In this document: piece after piece, positions 15,322 through 24,372 of the stretch
Position numbering within the stretch: position 1 is the first letter of the stretch
Layout: each line of letters starts with the position of its first letter
From: Acanthopleuribacter pedis
GTDB lineage: Bacteria > Acidobacteriota > Holophagae > Acanthopleuribacterales > Acanthopleuribacteraceae
Assembly (NCBI RefSeq): GCF_017377855.1
Contig: NZ_JAFREP010000049.1
Location: forward strand, 1-54,281
Length of the DNA: 54,281 nt
Direction: 5' to 3'
Notes under the pieces: generated by a model
The model's database searches: none
Told to the model about the DNA's origin: nothing
The model's input: the letters and a program-made list of their open reading frames with translations, nothing else
Program-made: the position numbers and the translations under genes

Positions 15322-16743
15322 TTAGGTTTCTGCATTGTTTTCCGCTTTCTTCTGTTTGAAGATTGCGCATTGGGTGGGTGGGCCGTGTTCCTCGTGGACT
15401 TCGCCGATGTCCTGGTAACGCACGCTGTAGCCGAATTGGTCCGCGACTTTTTGTGCCCAGTTTTGGAACTCGGCGCGGGTCCATTCGAAACGGTGATCGC
15501 CGTGGCGGAACTTGCCCGCGGGTAAGTCCTCGAAGGTGGCGTTGAATTCCGCGTTGGGCGTGGTCACCACCACCAGGCCGGGGGCCAAGGCGCCGAAGAC
15601 GTTGCGGGCCAACAGGCCGAGGCGCTCGGGATCGACGTGTTCGATCACTTCAACCAAACAGGCCGCGTCGAAACCCGCCAAGCGTTGGTCGCTGTAGGCC
15701 AAACTGCCGTGTACCAGTTCGATGCGCTCGCGCACCCGTTCGCCCAGGTGGTCCAACTTCAGCCGGCGTGCCGCCACTTCCAAGATACGGTGGCTGACGT
15801 CCATGCCGACGATGCGCGCGAATCGCGGATGGGTCAGTAGCTTTTTCAGTAACTTGCCTTCGCCGCAGCCCAAGTCCACCACCGAACGCACCTGTTCCTG
15901 CTCCAGAATGGAGACCACTGTATTTAAGCGAATACTGTTCAGGCTCAGCGGTTTTTCAATCGCCGTTTCCACCTGTTGGCTTTCGGGGAGGTCTTGCGGC
16001 GCCGACTCATCTTGAAACAGTTGCTCAATCGCGACCGTGGCCAGTGCTTGGCGGTTGACCATGTAGCGCCGCGTGATGGTTTCGCGATGCGGGTGTTCCG
16101 CCAGCCAACCCTCGCCGTGGTTGATCAACTTCTCGATTTCGGCCGGGCCGATATAATAATGTTTCTCGCGGTCCAAAGCGGGGATCAGCACGTAGAGATG
16201 GCTCAACGCTTGGTGCAAAGGCAGGGTAACGCTTAGGGTGACCGTGAAAATCGCGGCCTTGCCCCAGTTCGGGAACTTGGGGTCGAGCAGATGCGCTTCC
16301 GCTTCAACCGTATAACCCAAGGGTTCGAACAGATCGCGCAGCACTTTTTCGCCGCCGCGTACCGGCAACGCCGGCAGATGAAAGCTCAGCGGGATCGCTT
16401 GTTTGGCCAACTCAGGCCGTTTGTTGCAATTGCCGGACAGCGCCGTGCCGAACACCTTGGAAATGGCCGTACTCAAAAACGAGGAGGCCACGTAAGGGCG
16501 GTCGTTGACGTAATGGCCCAGCGTTCGTGAGGTGCCGGGTGGCGCTTTGTAGGAACGCACCAGCTTGATGGGATCGATGTCGAGCAGCAGCGCCGCCGTG
16601 CAGCGTTCCGCGCTGCTTTCTGGATAAAACACATGGGCCGTGCCGTGGCTCAATTCAAACGACTGCACATGGTCAGGGTGCTTGTGCAGCAAAAAACCGA
16701 GATCCTGTGCCGGTTGGTGGGTGGTGGTAATCGTCATTAACAT
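15322..16743 (-). CDS. hen1: Hen1: 3'-terminal RNA ribose 2'-O-methyltransferase
   Basis: This is the bacterial Hen1 of the Pnkp-Hen1 RNA repair system. The N-terminal half is the Hen1-N domain that activates the Pnkp ligase ('TYxxxxDLGFLLHKHP', 'ERCTAALLLDIDPIKLVR', 'YVNDRPYVASSFLSTAI'). The C-terminal half is a SAM methyltransferase with VVDLGCGEGKLL and a metal-binding set EVIEH (Glu365, Glu368, His369) plus His417 in RHGDHRFEW, the same four-ligand pattern as characterised Hen1. It marks the 3' end of a cleaved RNA before ligation so that it cannot be cut again. I start at the ATG at 16743, which has GAGG eight bases upstream, giving 473 residues. It lies 69 bp downstream of pnkp. Confidence 0.95.
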   Translation of the reverse strand: MLMTITTTHQPAQDLGFLLHKHPDHVQSFELSHGTAHVFYPESSAERCTAALLLDIDPIKLVRSYKAPPGTSRTLGHYVNDRPYVASSFLSTAISKVFGTALSGNCNKRPELAKQAIPLSFHLPALPVRGGEKVLRDLFEPLGYTVEAEAHLLDPKFPNWGKAAIFTVTLSVTLPLHQALSHLYVLIPALDREKHYYIGPAEIEKLINHGEGWLAEHPHRETITRRYMVNRQALATVAIEQLFQDESAPQDLPESQQVETAIEKPLSLNSIRLNTVVSILEQEQVRSVVDLGCGEGKLLKKLLTHPRFARIVGMDVSHRILEVAARRLKLDHLGERVRERIELVHGSLAYSDQRLAGFDAACLVEVIEHVDPERLGLLARNVFGALAPGLVVVTTPNAEFNATFEDLPAGKFRHGDHRFEWTRAEFQNWAQKVADQFGYSVRYQDIGEVHEEHGPPTQCAIFKQKKAENNAET

Positions 16744-16812
16744 ATAAAAAACCTCGTAAAAAAACACATAGTTGAGGAAGCCAAGGCGAGAAAGTCACCT
16801 TGAACATGGGGG

Positions 16813-19368
16813 TTACAATCTTGGATCGATCGGTTCGGTTTCCAATGCCGCGATAGCTGTGACGCATTCGTGGACCTGGCTGATGCTGTCGCCCGCCGCG
16901 AACCGCGCCAAAGCTTCCAGACCGAGCAGGTACTCGCGAACCGCGTTGCGGCGTTTGTGGTTCAGGCCGCGTGAACGCAATCGCTCCAGTTGGGCCGGCT
17001 CCGTGTAGTCGGGTCCATAGATGATGCGCAGGTAATCGCGACCGCGGCATTTCACCGCCGGCAAGATAATGCGGTTGTCCTTGCCGTAGGGCACAAAGGC
17101 GATGGGTTTGACCACCATGCCTTCGCCGCCTGCCTCGGTCATGTCCAGCCACCATTGGGTGACGCGGCTTTCCGCTTCGGCGTCGTCCAGCATCAAGCGC
17201 CGGTAACGGGTGGCCTGGATCAGCTCGGGATCGGCCGCCGCCAAGGCCTCGGCCTGTTGCATGTGCCACAGGTGATCCTTGTCGTAATGGGCTTTGCCTT
17301 CGCCGGCCAGGATGTGGAACGGGGCCAGACGCAAACCTTGTAAGCCGTCCGTTTCCCAGCAATAGTGACCGTAGGCGCGCCGGTAAAGGGCCAAGTTGGT
17401 TTCGCGATGGCGCCAGGCCGCCAGTTGGGGCGCCACATCGATGCCGCGGCCCTGTGCTTGTTCCAGGACGGCAAGCGTCGCCGGGATTGCCGCCGAGGCC
17501 GCCGCGCCGACGCGGGCGTATTGCTGTTGCAGCAGATCCAGACCTTTGGCCGACCAGGGCATCAGCTCGCAGTCCAGCGTGAGCCATTCCGTCTCCAGCG
17601 AATCCCACAGGCCCGCCTTGCCGACCGCCGTCACCAAGCGGGTGAGGAAGGCCTGCTCCAGATCGCGGTCTGTGAAGAAACGGCGCCCCGAGCGGGTGTA
17701 AACGATGCCGATTGCGTCGTCTTCCGTGCCGAACCGTTGCCGCGCGACCTCGGCCGATTGGCACAGTTGCACCACGGCGCGCGAACCCATGTGTTTCTCT
17801 TGGCAAATCACCTCGCTGATTTCCATGCGTCGGAAGGTGGCAAAAGCTTCTTCCGGGTGTTCCAGGTAACCCGCGCGTTTGCTCGTTTCGGTCGGCGCCA
17901 TGGTGGCGGGCAGGTAGGTCAGCCAGCGGGGATCGACGGCAAAGCGGCTGATCACTTCCATCGCGGCCATGCCGAATTCCTCGCGAATCACGACCTGGCG
18001 GTCAAAGCGCGTGTTGACGATGCGTTTGCCGCGCACGTCTTCGATGCGGAAGGGTTCGTCGCCGGGCCGTTCCGCCCGTTCTTCCGCCATGGGTTTGGCC
18101 GGTTCGTAGTACATCTTGGCGGCGGGTACCGCGACCAGTTCCCGTTCCGGCCAGCGCAGCGCGGTTAACTTGCCGCCGAACACGCAGCCGGTATCCAAAC
18201 AAATCGTGCGGTTGACCCAGGTCGCGTTGGGGACCGGGGTGTGGCCGTAAACCACCGCGGCTTTGCCGCGGTATTCCGCGGCCCAATCGTAGCGAACCGG
18301 CAGGCCGTAGCTGTCGGTTTCACCGGTGGTTTCGCCATAAAGCGCAAAGGAGCGCACGACGCCCGAGGCGCGGCCCGCGTAGCTTTCTTTCATCCCGGCG
18401 TGGGCGACAATTAAGCGGCCTTCGTCGAGGATCATGTGGCTGACCAGGCCGTTGATAAAGGTACGCACCCGTTCGCGGAAGGCGGGCGTTTCCGTTTCCA
18501 GTTGTTCAATGGTTGCCGCCAAGCCGTGGCTAGGCTTGATTTTTTTACGGCCACCGAGCCAACGTTCCAATTTGTTTTCGTGGTTGCCGGGGACACACAA
18601 GGCGACGCCTGCTTCGACCATGTCCATCGCCAGCCGCAAGACACGGTTGCTGGCGGGCCCGCGGTCGACCAAATCGCCGAGAAAAACCACACGGCGCCCT
18701 TGCGGTGCGTCCACGATGAAACGGGTTTCGCCCTCGTGGGGTTCCTCGCGCACGCGGTAACCCAATTTGGCCAAGAGCAACAGGGTTTCGTCGAAACAGC
18801 CGTGGATGTCGCCGATCAAGTCGAAGGGTCCGCGTTCGTCGCGTCGGTCCGGCCACATGGGGGTCGGCACGATTTCAGCTTCGGCCGCTTTTTCCGGGGT
18901 GTCGAGGCGGTAAACGTGGTGCAAGCCCTCTTTTTTGAGGTGTTTGATCGAACGGCGCATGTCGCGGTGTTGGCCGCGAACCACGTGCGGGCCGAAGTTG
19001 CGGTCGGGTCGCGAGGCGTTGCGTTCGTGACACACCGCTTCCGGGGTTTCCAGCACAATCGCCACCACGCGGGCGTGGTAATCGCGCGCCAGTTTGATCA
19101 GGCTCGCGCGGGCGTCGCGCTGCACATTGGTGGCGTCAATCACGGCGCGTTTGCCGCGTTTCAGGCGTTTGCCCGCCCAATAATGGACCAAATCAAAGGC
19201 ATCACTGCTTGCTTCCAAACTGTTTTCATCGTCGCAAACCATGCCGCGACAGCGGTCGGAAGAAATAACCTCGGTCGGCAGGAAATGGCGCGCGGCGAAG
19301 GTTGATTTGCCGCTGCCGGAGGGACCGACCAAAAGAACAAGGGATAAATCGGGTATCGATATTTTCAT
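16813..19368 (-). CDS. pnkp: Pnkp: polynucleotide kinase-phosphatase-ligase
   Basis: The 851-residue protein has the three catalytic modules of bacterial Pnkp in order. The kinase P-loop is GPSGSGKST (Lys21, Ser22). The binuclear metallophosphatase has GDIHG (Asp187, His189), then GDLVDRGP and GNHE. The adenylyltransferase/ligase-like domain has its nucleotide lysine in EKHMGSR (about Lys525). Together with Hen1 it heals 2',3'-cyclic phosphate and 5'-OH ends left by ribotoxins and rejoins tRNA or other RNA. A TAGGAG ribosome site seven bases upstream supports the start. It is first in the operon; a 176 bp gap upstream, rich in A/T near its far end, should hold the promoter. Confidence 0.96.
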   Translation of the reverse strand: MKISIPDLSLVLLVGPSGSGKSTFAARHFLPTEVISSDRCRGMVCDDENSLEASSDAFDLVHYWAGKRLKRGKRAVIDATNVQRDARASLIKLARDYHARVVAIVLETPEAVCHERNASRPDRNFGPHVVRGQHRDMRRSIKHLKKEGLHHVYRLDTPEKAAEAEIVPTPMWPDRRDERGPFDLIGDIHGCFDETLLLLAKLGYRVREEPHEGETRFIVDAPQGRRVVFLGDLVDRGPASNRVLRLAMDMVEAGVALCVPGNHENKLERWLGGRKKIKPSHGLAATIEQLETETPAFRERVRTFINGLVSHMILDEGRLIVAHAGMKESYAGRASGVVRSFALYGETTGETDSYGLPVRYDWAAEYRGKAAVVYGHTPVPNATWVNRTICLDTGCVFGGKLTALRWPERELVAVPAAKMYYEPAKPMAEERAERPGDEPFRIEDVRGKRIVNTRFDRQVVIREEFGMAAMEVISRFAVDPRWLTYLPATMAPTETSKRAGYLEHPEEAFATFRRMEISEVICQEKHMGSRAVVQLCQSAEVARQRFGTEDDAIGIVYTRSGRRFFTDRDLEQAFLTRLVTAVGKAGLWDSLETEWLTLDCELMPWSAKGLDLLQQQYARVGAAASAAIPATLAVLEQAQGRGIDVAPQLAAWRHRETNLALYRRAYGHYCWETDGLQGLRLAPFHILAGEGKAHYDKDHLWHMQQAEALAAADPELIQATRYRRLMLDDAEAESRVTQWWLDMTEAGGEGMVVKPIAFVPYGKDNRIILPAVKCRGRDYLRIIYGPDYTEPAQLERLRSRGLNHKRRNAVREYLLGLEALARFAAGDSISQVHECVTAIAALETEPIDPRL

Positions 19369-19544
19369 TGAATACTCCTAAACCAGCGCTGTTCACCGAG
19401 GGGTAAACCGCGTCCCCGCGCGGGACTTCAAAGCCTCATATCGGCGCGGATCCCAAAATTGCTCATGATGGAGGTGGGCAACTTGGGATGGTTGAGAGCG
19501 TATTCTTTTGACGACAAAAAGTAAACAAAAAAATGTCTAAGTGA

Positions 19545-20735
19545 CTACCCTAGCGCGCCCATGCCGAAGAAAACCTGTTTCTTCAGAAAGCGATAAACCC
19601 AGTAGTCCTCGGGAATTTCTTCGTCGGGCAGGTGGTGGGAATGGCGCGGGCTGATCGAATCGATTTCGCTGAGCGCGTCGCGGGTGCTGTAATCGACCGC
19701 GCCGTGATCGCGAATGAAGCTCGCCAATTCCTGGGGATGTTCGAGGATCACGCAGCCCTTGGTGCGGTTTTTGACAAACTGCTGGAAGCCACGCAGGTAT
19801 TCACTTTCGTTGATGGTGCTGAACAGGTCGTCGCGGTTGTCCTGGACCTTGTTGGTGGCGAAGGAGAGCGGGGGACAGGGTTCGATGCTGCCCTCGGGTC
19901 CGATGTGAAAGCCCAGACCGGTGGCGGCCGGACAAAAGGCTTCGCCCTCGGCGGTCCAGTAGGTGTCGATCAGCAGGATCGGGTGTTTGCGGCGCAATTT
20001 CAGCAGGCGGCGGCGCATGTCGACGATTTGTTGTTTCTGCATGCAGTATTCGGGGTGGGGTTCTTCGCCGACGGGACGGTAGATGTAGTACCACAGGTAC
20101 ATGGCGCCTTTTTCGATGAACATGTTGACGTATTCGTCGGACATGACTTCTTCCATGTTTTTGCCGGTGGCGGTGGTGGCGATGCCAAAAAAGAGTTTGT
20201 GTTTTTTGAGGCGGTCGAGGCCGTCCATGATGGTTTTGAAAGTGCCTTCGCCGCGGCGCATGTCGTTTTGGTCCTGCATGCCGTCGATGCTAATCAGCGG
20301 GGTGACGTTGCCCAGGTCGCGCAGCTTTTGCACCGTCTCTTCGCTAAAGAACATGCCGTTGGTGATGACCTGGAAGTAGCAGTCGTTGTGGCGCTCGAAA
20401 ATCGACATCAGGTTTTTGTGCAGGAAGGGTTCACCGCCGAGCAGGGTGTAGTAGTAAGCGTTTTGTTTTTTGCCGTTTTCGATGACGGCGTCGATGTCCT
20501 CGGGCGTCATGTGACGGGCTTTGCCGACTTTTTCGACCCAACAGCCTTGGCAGCGCAGGTTACAGGTGTTGGTGAGCGCGACGAACATAAAAGGTGGGTA
20601 GAGTTCGTCGTTTTTGAGGCGCCGTTTGTAGGAATGGATGGCCTTCATGCCTTTGAAGCCGTAGAGGTAAGCGGCCTTAAATGCCACGTTGGGGGCCAAT
20701 TCGGTAGCCATGCGATAGGTGAACCGGGCGAGCAT
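19545..20735 (-). CDS. Radical SAM protein
   Basis: The Fe-S/SAM motif is CNLRCQGC (Cys58-x3-Cys62-x2-Cys65), followed by LLGGEPFLHKNL (the GGE motif), VITNGMFF and ISIDGMQDQND. This is the standard core of a 4Fe-4S radical SAM TIM barrel. The C-terminal part has two further cysteines in 'FCPAATGLGFHIGPEGSIEPCPP', a SPASM/Twitch-like pattern that often binds auxiliary clusters. The 396-residue protein resembles a conserved group of radical SAM proteins with no tested substrate. It has no RiPP precursor beside it. It may be co-regulated with pnkp-hen1, being 176 bp upstream on the same strand, but this could be chance. Confidence 0.88.
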   Translation of the reverse strand: MLARFTYRMATELAPNVAFKAAYLYGFKGMKAIHSYKRRLKNDELYPPFMFVALTNTCNLRCQGCWVEKVGKARHMTPEDIDAVIENGKKQNAYYYTLLGGEPFLHKNLMSIFERHNDCYFQVITNGMFFSEETVQKLRDLGNVTPLISIDGMQDQNDMRRGEGTFKTIMDGLDRLKKHKLFFGIATTATGKNMEEVMSDEYVNMFIEKGAMYLWYYIYRPVGEEPHPEYCMQKQQIVDMRRRLLKLRRKHPILLIDTYWTAEGEAFCPAATGLGFHIGPEGSIEPCPPLSFATNKVQDNRDDLFSTINESEYLRGFQQFVKNRTKGCVILEHPQELASFIRDHGAVDYSTRDALSEIDSISPRHSHHLPDEEIPEDYWVYRFLKKQVFFGMGALG

Positions 20736-20885
20736 AAGCGCGTCTCCTTGTGGGGGTGCCCTATTCTAACCCGGCTTTCCTGTTTGGGGAGGGAAGGGAT
20801 GCGGCGGGTTGGCGGGGCGGCTTGGTGAATATACGTGGCCGGCGATGGCTTGTTTTGATTTTAGATGGGTTGATGGGGTGGAAAC

Positions 20886-21320
20886 CGGGTGGGGATGATG
20901 ATGGTGGGTTGGCAACCGGGTGGGAATGATGGCGATCCGGGCGGAAACCGGGTGGGAATGATGGTGGTGGGTTGGCAACCGGGTGGTGATGATGGTGATC
21001 CGGGCGGAAACCGGGTGGGAATGATGGTGGCCGTGTTGGAAATCCGTTGGGAATGATGGCGATCCGGGCGGAAACTGGGTGGTGATGATGGTGGCCGTGT
21101 TGTAAATCCGTTGGGAATAATGGCAATCCGGGCGGAAACCGGGTGGTAATGATGGTGGCCGTGTTGAAAATCCGTTGGGAATAATGGCAATCCGGGCGGA
21201 AACCGGGTGGGAATGATGGTGGCCGTGTTGAAAATTCGTTGGGAATGATGGCGATCCGGGCGGAAACCGGGTGGTGATGATGGTGGCCGTGTTGAAAATC
21301 CGTTGGGAATAATGGCAATC
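20886..21320. repeat. Tandem array, 64 bp unit built from two 32 bp halves (locus 1)
   Basis: The motif CGGGCGGAAA recurs at 21001, 21065, 21129, 21193 and 21257, exactly 64 bp apart, with less regular copies back to about 20886. Each 64 bp unit is two related 32 bp halves, both ending with a GGGAATGATGG-type tail. Since 64 is not a multiple of three, reading frames shift from unit to unit, and the open frames here (His/Pro-rich on the minus strand) are not genes. The last unit runs straight into the conserved module at 21317. Confidence 0.9.
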
Positions 21321-21655
21321 CGGCGAACCCTAACGGGGTCGCCCACCCTCGTGCGTGGACCATTCTTGATTTTAAACGTGAGGCGGCGCCGAACAACCTT
21401 TGGTTACACCGAAGGTGTTTAGGATTTCAGCCCTGATCAAATGGTTGTGGTACAACCATTTGCTCTGGGTCCCATGGGGTTCCCGTCGTGTAGACGCTGA
21501 ATGCGTCGGCCCCACAACCCGTCACCGAATCGCCCAATCATTGCCTGCCGCGGTATAACCAACCCCATTTGCTCTGGGTCCCATGGGGTTCCCGTCGTGT
21601 AGACGCTGAATGCGTCGGCCCCACAACCCATCACCGAATCGCCCAATCATTGCCG
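21317..21655 (+). repeat. Conserved multi-hairpin modules A and B (locus 1), B duplicated
   Basis: Module A (about 21317-21437) and module B (about 21437-21535) match 31451-31656 in order and orientation. Shared signposts are ATCCGGCG, AACGGGGTCGC, GGTTAC, GATTTCAGCC and GTTCCCGTCGTG. Stems include ACACC/GGTGT and CAAATGGTTGT/ACAACCATTTG, and several differ from locus 2 by paired changes. Within this locus, 21456-21544 is repeated at 21565-21653 (offset 109 bp, one mismatch). No gene is present. Confidence 0.8.
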
Positions 21656-21679
21656 CGGCATCCATTGCGCGATCCCCGC

Positions 21680-21868
21680 GACGCCTGTCGTGTCGGCCCC
21701 TTCAGGGCCTTCCCGTCCGTGAACCCCCGGCACCCAGGGTACGGCCATTTTCAATGGCCGTACCCGGGGCTAATATATGGAATCCCTTCAGGATTCGTCC
21801 AGAGTGGCCGGGCGCCGCCCGGCGTTCAATCAAAGCATGGTCCATCGATTCGGTGGTGCGGCCCCCGT
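21680..21868 (+). repeat. Conserved multi-hairpin module C (locus 1)
   Basis: This block matches 31955-32134. It holds four hairpins in a row: GGCCC-CTTCA-GGGCC, TACGGCCATT/AATGGCCGTA, GAATCC-CTTCA-GGATTC and GCCGGGC/GCCCGGC. The linkers are conserved, including GTGAACCCC, ACCCAGGGTACG and TTCAATCAAAGCATGGTC. All four stems keep pairing in locus 2 although their bases differ, which points to selection on structure. Confidence 0.8.
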
Positions 21869-21928
21869 TGGGGCGCGCGGGGTCAGGTCTCATGCGAGCA
21901 CCGCAATGACGGGGATAAGGCCCCTACA

Positions 21929-22262
21929 AGCAGGGCAACCATGTGGATGCGGCCCATGCGAGCAGGGCAACCACGTGGACGGGGCCCACGCAAGCAGGGT
22001 AATCACGTGGACGGGGCCCACGCAAGCAGGGCAACGATGTGAACACGGCCCACGCAAGCAGGGCAACGATGTGAACACGGCCCACGCAAGCAGGGCAACC
22101 ATGTGGATGCGGCCCATGCAAGCAGGGCAACGATGTGGACGGGGCCCACGCAAGCAGGGCAACCACGTGGACGGGGCCAACGCAGGCAGGACAACGATGT
22201 GAACATGGCCAACGAAAGTAGGAGAACGACGTGGGCGCGGCCCTTTCGAGCAGGGCAATCTT
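21929..22262. repeat. 32 bp tandem array, about ten units (locus 1)
   Basis: AGCAGGGCAA-type units start at 21929, 21961, 21993, 22025, 22057, 22089, 22121, 22153 and 22185, then decay to about 22262, just before the cysteine desulfurase stop codon. The period is 32 bp throughout, with point variants but no unique spacers, so it is a tandem repeat and not a CRISPR. It is flanked by module C upstream. Confidence 0.9.
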
Positions 22263-22264
22263 CG

Positions 22265-23461
22265 CTACAGGGAGCAGCCGGCTTCTTCCGCTTCTTGGGG
22301 TTGGTTGCGGCACCAGGCGACCGCTTCACTTAGCAACGCCGCGGCGCGGGTGATTTCGTCCGCCGTGGTGAAGCGGCCCCAGGAAAACCGCAACGCCTCG
22401 CGTGCCTGGGCCGGGGTTTGGCCCATGGCCAGCAGGACCCGCGACGGGCCCGGCAGATGCGAACTGCATGCCGCGCCTTGGGAGACGGCCAGTTCCGGGA
22501 TGCGCTTGAGCAGGCGGTCGGCCGCAATACCTGGGAAACGCAGGTTGAGGTTGTTGGCTAGGCGGGGTTCGCGCGTGCCGTTGATGAGGTAACCGCCTTC
22601 GACCTCGGCCAATTCCTGCTGTAACAACCGCCCCAACCTTGCGGCGTGTTGGTGATCTTGCGCGTGTTCGGCCTCGCACAGGGCCAGGGCTGCCGCCGTG
22701 CCGATGATGCCCGGTACATTGAGCGTGCCGGAGCGGAAACCGCGCTGGTGGCCGCCACCGTGGATTTGGGTCGCCAGGCGCACGCGCGGTTGTTTGCGGC
22801 GCACCCACAGGCCGCCGCAACCCGGCGGGCCGTAAAATTTGTGGGCCGACCAGGTCAACAGGTCGATGCCCGCCTCCTGCACATCGATGGCTGCTTTGCC
22901 CGCGAGTTGGGCCGCGTCGCAGTGAAAAAAGGCGCCGTGTTTTTTGGCGAGTCGACCGATGGCCGCGATGTCGTGGATGGTGCCGACCTCGTTGTTGGCC
23001 GCCATCAACGATACGGCCAGCGTGTCGGGGCGGAACGCCTCGGCAAGCCGGTCCATCCGCAAACGGCCCTCGCTGTCATGGGGGATGATGGTCATGTCAA
23101 AGCCTTGTTCGCCCAGGTGTTCCAAGACATCCATGACGGCGCTGTGTTCCGCGCGGCTGGAAATGAGGTGGCGTTTCTCCGAGCCGTACTGTTCGGCCAG
23201 ACCTTTGAGCGCCAAGTTGTTGGCTTCCGTGGCGCCGCTGGTGAAAACCAAGCCGAGCGGGTCCGCGTTAAAGGATGCCGCCACCGCGTCGCGGGCCGCC
23301 TCAACCGCCGCGCGCACCGCATGGCCCGCCGCGTGGTTGCTCGCCGGATTGGCGAAACCTTGTTCTTGATAAGGCCGTATCGCTTCTAGGACACGCGGGT
23401 CAACCGGGGTCGTTGCTTGGTAATCGAGATAGATGGTTTCGGGGAAAGTTGGGTTGTTCAT
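22265..23461 (-). CDS. Cysteine desulfurase (IscS/NifS family)
   Basis: This 398-residue aminotransferase-fold enzyme starts 'IYLDYQATTPVDPRV' as the family does. PLP and catalytic residues are visible: His106 in AEHSAVMD, the PLP-binding Lys208 in SAHKFYGPPG, and the active-site Cys332 in GAACSS. It takes sulfur from cysteine and passes it as persulfide to Fe-S assembly, tRNA thiolation or cofactor synthesis. No iscU, iscA or iscR is adjacent. The next genes (a lipoyl carrier, an Fe-S protein and xanthine dehydrogenase further on) are sulfur users but are on the opposite strand. The start at 23461 lacks a strong ribosome site. Confidence 0.93.
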   Translation of the reverse strand: MNNPTFPETIYLDYQATTPVDPRVLEAIRPYQEQGFANPASNHAAGHAVRAAVEAARDAVAASFNADPLGLVFTSGATEANNLALKGLAEQYGSEKRHLISSRAEHSAVMDVLEHLGEQGFDMTIIPHDSEGRLRMDRLAEAFRPDTLAVSLMAANNEVGTIHDIAAIGRLAKKHGAFFHCDAAQLAGKAAIDVQEAGIDLLTWSAHKFYGPPGCGGLWVRRKQPRVRLATQIHGGGHQRGFRSGTLNVPGIIGTAAALALCEAEHAQDHQHAARLGRLLQQELAEVEGGYLINGTREPRLANNLNLRFPGIAADRLLKRIPELAVSQGAACSSHLPGPSRVLLAMGQTPAQAREALRFSWGRFTTADEITRAAALLSEAVAWCRNQPQEAEEAGCSL

Positions 23462-23907
23462 AGCCGGTCCAACGTGTTTGCCTGCCTCGGAGTTTCACGA
23501 TTTCTGATCATCTCATGCTAACATCGCATCTGGTTGCCTCAATAAACCTAATGTGAACGATTCTTAAGCGGCGCACGCGCGCAATCCCCTGGGCTGCAAC
23601 GTGCTGGAAAAATGCTCGCGGTTCTTTTAAATAGGCCCGCGCCTTCCAACACGGTTCGCTCCAGGATCTTGGCCGATTGCTACCCCTTAAATCCCACACT
23701 TAAGGTTGAAACCTGTCAGGTCATGCCGGCCTCGCCGGGATCCGCCACCGACGCCCTGTCGCTTCGAAACGATCCTTTGTGAAACCTAAACACGCGTTAC
23801 CTACGTACAAGCAGCTATTACCCTCCACGGAGATCGCGGCACAACGTCACCTCGTGCGCATCTCGCGCCTCGCGGCGATTTTGGATTTATTCAGGAATAC
23901 CTCAAGC
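23462..23907. other. Divergent intergenic region
   Basis: About 446 bp lie between the cysteine desulfurase and the GcvH-like gene, which are transcribed away from each other, so promoters for both should lie here. I could not define convincing boxes. The frame of the GcvH-like gene continues upstream to 23779 but has no ribosome site and no family similarity there. No repeat or RNA was seen. Confidence 0.4.
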
Positions 23908-24372
23908 ATGATTGGTTCAAATGAAACGATTGCCTACAAGCGATCGCGTTTTTCGACCCGTTTACCCCGTCACTACCGTTATACCCAGGCCCATTTTTGG
24001 ATCGCCGGCGAGGACGACGGTCTGTTGCGGGTCGGCCTCACCAAGTTTGCCACCCGCATGTTGGGTGATTTGGTGGAAACCGGCATTGAAGTACCGCTGG
24101 GGAACCGCATCCAAATCGGTGATGTCATTGGTTTTATCGAATGCCTCAAGGCTGCTTCCGACCTCTACGCCGTGGTCGAAGGCGAGGTCACCGCGTTTAA
24201 CGAGGCGCTCAACGAATCGCCGCAATGGCTGGTCAAAGACGGCTACGGCAAAGGCTGGCTCTACGAGGTTCGCGGTACCGGCGAACCCAAGGCCCTCGAC
24301 GCGGAAGGGTACGCCGCATTTTTGGATCAAACAATTGATCGCATGATTGGAGAAGGTTATGACGAACCCTGA
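23908..24372 (+). CDS. GcvH-like lipoyl carrier protein
   Basis: The ATG at 23908 gives 154 residues; a longer frame to 23779 exists, but AGGA lies 11 bases before this ATG. The protein follows glycine cleavage H protein from end to end: 'HYRYTQAHFWIAGEDDGLLRVGLTKFATRMLGDL', then the lipoyl-site region IECLKAASDLYAVVEGEV with the modifiable Lys81, then 'NEALNESPQWLVKDGYGKGWL'. H proteins carry a lipoyl-bound aminomethyl group between GcvP, GcvT and GcvL; none of these is nearby. It is instead the first gene of a run with a metal GTPase, an Fe-S protein and isoprenoid enzymes. It may serve as a dedicated lipoyl-type carrier in that pathway (inference). Confidence 0.85.
   Translation: MIGSNETIAYKRSRFSTRLPRHYRYTQAHFWIAGEDDGLLRVGLTKFATRMLGDLVETGIEVPLGNRIQIGDVIGFIECLKAASDLYAVVEGEVTAFNEALNESPQWLVKDGYGKGWLYEVRGTGEPKALDAEGYAAFLDQTIDRMIGEGYDEP

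Noticed and set aside
20761..21396. His/Pro-rich 211-residue minus-strand frame over the 64 bp array
   Set aside because: The 64 bp period shifts the frame each unit, so no protein repeat is kept, and the region belongs to the composite non-coding locus.
23508..23699. 63-codon minus-strand frame in the gap before the GcvH-like gene
   Set aside because: No ribosome site and no recognisable pattern; the region is better read as a divergent promoter region.
23908..24372. Assignment of the GcvH-like gene to a glycine cleavage operon
   Set aside because: No gcvT, gcvP or lpd is in the window, and the neighbours are a metal GTPase, an Fe-S protein and isoprenoid enzymes.
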